From assembly GCA_028724885.1 (NCBI GenBank), contig JAQYTJ010000042.1, positions 1 through 37,409 on the forward strand: a DNA stretch of 37,409 nucleotides. The letters are read 5' to 3'. The notes under the pieces were generated by a model. That model had not been told where the DNA came from, ran no database searches, and saw only the letters and a list, made by a program, of their open reading frames with translations. Below, piece by piece: positions 35,255-37,409 of the stretch (positions are counted from its first letter, which is position 1; every line of letters starts with the position of its first letter). Source of the stretch: Bacteroidales bacterium. GTDB taxonomy: Bacteria > Bacteroidota > Bacteroidia > Bacteroidales > UBA932. A program made the position numbers and the translations under genes.

Positions 35255-36208
35255 ATGAGAGTATTAATTCCCTCAAAATTGTATATGCAAAAAAAATTTC
35301 AAGAAATTTCAAAAAGCTGGTGCGAGACAAAACGTCCAATAGTAAAGCACTCTACTATGTGTGCTTATTTGCTGACGCTACAAACCCATTTACTGCCTTA
35401 TTTCGGTGCAAAGACAGACATCACAGAAGATGATGTACAACAGTTTGTCATTCATAAACTTTCGTGTGGTCTTGCACGTAAAACCGTAAGGGATATGGTA
35501 GCCGTATTAAAATCAGTAACCAAATATGGGAAAAAACATAAGACTTTTCAATTTGAAAATTGGGATATAGAATATCCTACAGATGCAGAAATGAGCCGAT
35601 TACCGACATTGACAATAGAGCATCAACGCATACTAATGAGACATCTGATTGAAAGACCGACAGCACAGAATATAGGTGTACTGTTGGCTCTCTGTACAGG
35701 CATGAGAATAGGAGAAGTATGCGCTCTGCAATGGCAAGATGTGGACTTCCGCCAACGAATTATCACAGTAAGACGCACCGTAGGGAGAGTTTACAATTGC
35801 GAGCTAAAATCCACAGAGAAAATACAATCATCGCCCAAAACAAAAAATTCATGCCGCGAGATACCCATTTCAAAGCAATTGTTCCAATGTTTGAAAACTG
35901 TCAAGAAGGTATCTTCATCTCCGTATGTTGTCGGCACATCGGAACATTCCAAAGAGCCACGTTCTTATCGTGACTATTTTTCTAGGTTATTAAAGCGTCT
36001 CGGCATACCTCAAATCGTATTTCATGGGCTTAGGCACACCTTTGCAACACGGTGCATAGAAAGTCAATGCGATTACAAAACAGTAAGCGTTATACTCGGT
36101 CATTCCAATGTGGCGACCACGCTTAACCTATATGTGCATCCGAACTTCAATCAGAAAAAGAAGTGTGTTGAACGCATGAGCAAGTTTCTTGGAATAGCTG
36201 AACCGTAA
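35255..36208 (+). CDS. Tyrosine recombinase, probable invertase of the methyltransferase segment
   Basis: The 317-residue protein has an N-terminal SAM-like core-binding domain (about 15-95) and a catalytic domain with all residues of the family. These are Arg151 (CTGMRIGEV), a Lys near 195 (PKTKNSCREIPI), His257-x-x-Arg260 (HGLRHTFATR), His283 (LGHSNVATTLNLY) and Tyr293. It lies 38 bp after the DUF262-HNH gene in the same direction, with GAGGA before its ATG. Similar enzymes invert promoter and hsdS segments in Bacteroides. Its closeness to the 19-bp inverted repeats makes it the candidate invertase, but it could instead be the integrase of a larger element. Confidence 0.9.
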   Translation: MRVLIPSKLYMQKKFQEISKSWCETKRPIVKHSTMCAYLLTLQTHLLPYFGAKTDITEDDVQQFVIHKLSCGLARKTVRDMVAVLKSVTKYGKKHKTFQFENWDIEYPTDAEMSRLPTLTIEHQRILMRHLIERPTAQNIGVLLALCTGMRIGEVCALQWQDVDFRQRIITVRRTVGRVYNCELKSTEKIQSSPKTKNSCREIPISKQLFQCLKTVKKVSSSPYVVGTSEHSKEPRSYRDYFSRLLKRLGIPQIVFHGLRHTFATRCIESQCDYKTVSVILGHSNVATTLNLYVHPNFNQKKKCVERMSKFLGIAEP

Positions 36209-36249
36209 ATTAGGATACGGCTTTTGACCAACGGGAGGATAGCAAGTCA

Positions 36250-36340
36250 GTTTTGGGTATACCAAAACACAAACTTACTACCATTTAAAAACAGTGTTCT
36301 GACTTTGGAGTAACTCACCAGCCTTTGGGTAACCCAAAGG
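36250..36340. repeat. Palindromes with a repeated TTTGGGTA core
   Basis: GTTTTGG-GTATA-CCAAAAC (36250-36268) and CCTTTGGGT-A-ACCCAAAGG (36322-36340) are near-perfect palindromes. Between them ACTTTGGAGTAACTC (36302-36316) repeats the same core. The even spacing and shared core suggest protein-binding sites. Confidence 0.6.
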
Positions 36341-36382
36341 ACAACTTGCAGCTTCTGTTGGAAGCAAACGGGGGCGTCTAGA

Positions 36383-36395
36383 GGGGTGCAACCCC
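36383..36395. repeat. Small hairpin GGGGT-GCA-ACCCC
   Basis: A 5-bp GC-rich stem with a 3-base loop lies five bases before the 17-bp inverted repeat. Confidence 0.5.
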
Positions 36396-36399
36396 GTTG

Positions 36400-36459
36400 G
36401 CTCATTAGGGTGTTTTTAGCATGAGCGAAGCAGTGCATGAAGAAAACACCCTAATGAGC
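36400..36459. repeat. Perfect 17-bp inverted repeat
   Basis: GCTCATTAGGGTGTTTT (36400-36416) and AAAACACCCTAATGAGC (36443-36459) are exact reverse complements around a 26-base loop. The loop itself contains GCATGAGCGAAGCAGTGCATG-like partial symmetry. Confidence 0.85.
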
Positions 36460-36795
36460 TATGCCTTTTTGTTTCCCAAAAGCCTGCAGCGGTGTCGGCG
36501 GCTTGTTTTTGCCGTTCTCTTTTTACCAGCCTTGCATAATATTCCTTGCTGTTGTGTCGGCAAGATTGCATGTCGGCACAACGGCATAAAGGGATGGATT
36601 GTGCTGCCGTTCCCACAGCGGGCTTGTTGAGGGGTAAAAAAGCGTTGGACTGTTGAATTGTTGAATAAGGATATAAAGGCTTGATATATTGCAAAATATG
36701 CTCTAACAATCTCTCAACAAAAGCGTGCCGCCCAACAAACGGAGGCAAAAAGAAAAAACGAGGTCGGATCGATGTACCGTTGCTTCTTCTTTTCA

Positions 36796-37353
36796 TCAGC
36801 CGTTGTGTGTTGTTGGCGGTTTGTTAAGGTTGCATATTCTTATATTCCAATACTTTATATCCTTATTCAACAATTCAACAGAATTTAAAAGCTTTTCTAG
36901 CAGCCCTTTCGTGACGGTGTGATACATGCCCACACTTCTTAGAGTCTGGTAACGGTCATTGCCACCGTATAGGTAGGTGGTATAGGTAAGACCGTTTGGT
37001 GCAGATGTCAGTTTCCAGCATTCCAGCACCACTTTCCGTACCTGCGATTTCTCCACCTTGACTTGAGAACAAACTAACAAGGGAATGATTTCGTTCAGGC
37101 ACAAAGACACCGTTTCCACCTCCATTTTCGCCATGATGTCGAGCAGCAGTTCTGCCATTTCTATCTCTAAACGGTTGCGGTTGCTTCGAATAACCGTCCG
37201 AAGGGCTTCCGTCTCCATCTGCTTCGAGTTGAACCGGGTCAGGTGCAAAAACCTGTGCTTAAGAACATAATCATGAATACGTGAGAGCCTTTGGATGAAC
37301 GCCTCCCCGGATGTGTCACGGGTTCGGAACAAACGGCTACTATGCGTCGCCAC
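36796..37353 (-). CDS. Unrecognised protein of the accessory region
   Basis: A 185-codon frame starts at GTG 37353. It contains helical, coding-like sequence (RLEIEMAELLLDIMAKMEVE, VSLCLNEIIPLLVCSQVK, YTTYLYGGNDRYQTLRSVGM). No domain was recognised. The same frame is open upstream to a stop near 37385 without an ATG, and a different frame there starts ATG SYFLTITGK, so the gene may be a frameshifted fragment or a GTG-started one. Its neighbourhood suggests a gene of an integrative element. Confidence 0.5.
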   Translation of the reverse strand: MATHSSRLFRTRDTSGEAFIQRLSRIHDYVLKHRFLHLTRFNSKQMETEALRTVIRSNRNRLEIEMAELLLDIMAKMEVETVSLCLNEIIPLLVCSQVKVEKSQVRKVVLECWKLTSAPNGLTYTTYLYGGNDRYQTLRSVGMYHTVTKGLLEKLLNSVELLNKDIKYWNIRICNLNKPPTTHNG

Positions 37354-37409
37354 TTGCCAGTAATTGTTAAAAAATACGACATCGTTTCAAGGCCACGGGT
37401 TCGGCGGAA

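Larger units (their letters stand above)
36209..36795. other. Palindrome-rich non-coding stretch, oriT- or att-like
   Basis: Short frames on both strands here (for example 36421-36630 and 36796-36416) look like chance frames with Cys/Arg/Pro-rich products. The first 250 bases hold several palindromes, listed separately. The rest shows no gene that I can support. Such regions occur near mobilisation or recombination sites of Bacteroides conjugative elements, but no relaxase gene is in view. Confidence 0.5.

Noticed and set aside
36250..36459. Confident call of an origin of transfer
   Set aside because: The palindromes fit, but no relaxase or mobilisation gene is visible, so only oriT-like is stated.
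36416..36796. Minus-strand frame of 126 codons in the palindromic region
   Set aside because: It runs through the 17-bp inverted repeat and gives a Cys/Arg-rich product without coding features; treated as chance.

Overview
The window looks like a chromosome segment of a Bacteroidales-type bacterium (phylum Bacteroidota). The signs are a SusC/SusD pair with a DUF1735-type lipoprotein, lpxB next to surE, short NusA without C-terminal repeats, several TAnnTTTG-type -7 promoter elements, few Shine-Dalgarno sequences and a Bacteroides-type group II intron. No rRNA or tRNA gene was recognised, so the genus cannot be named.

Regions 1-30640 look like host backbone. From the left: a secreted protein cut by the window edge, lpxB and surE (minus strand, with short dyad repeats between them); gap and an OmpA-type lipoprotein (plus); a SUS-like locus (minus: SusC, SusD, DUF1735/discoidin lipoprotein); a five-gene minus-strand operon (membrane HAMP-like protein, TrkH, RecD-like helicase, DPP-IV-type peptidase, secreted protein); divergently, rimP-nusA-infB with a terminator-like hairpin in its leader; then an almost complete succinyl-type diaminopimelate/lysine cluster (M20 hydrolase probably DapE, lysC, dapB, dapA, dapD, dapF) and a small outer-membrane beta-barrel gene.

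Region 30650-37409 is accessory DNA and visibly more AT-rich in its genes. It begins with a dead group II intron on the minus strand whose reverse transcriptase has lost its catalytic core. It is followed by a four-gene plus-strand module: an XRE regulator, an EcoRI-family adenine methyltransferase, a DUF262-HNH nuclease and a tyrosine recombinase. Beyond it lies a non-coding stretch dense in palindromes and one unrecognised gene, which together look like part of a larger integrative or conjugative element.

The main discovery is inside the module. The methyltransferase gene contains a 19-bp sequence at 33642-33660 that recurs perfectly inverted at 34011-34029. The 350 bp between them hold two convergent, back-to-back 3' ends for the same gene: the one in use (68 variable residues) and a silent inverted one (48 residues). 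Inversion would keep the reading frame and swap the methyltransferase C-terminus. With a tyrosine recombinase three genes downstream in the same transcript direction, this reads as a self-contained, inversion-switched restriction-modification or defence system with changeable specificity. Inversion, specificity change and the nuclease's role are inferences; the repeat, the frame and the alternative coding segment are seen directly.
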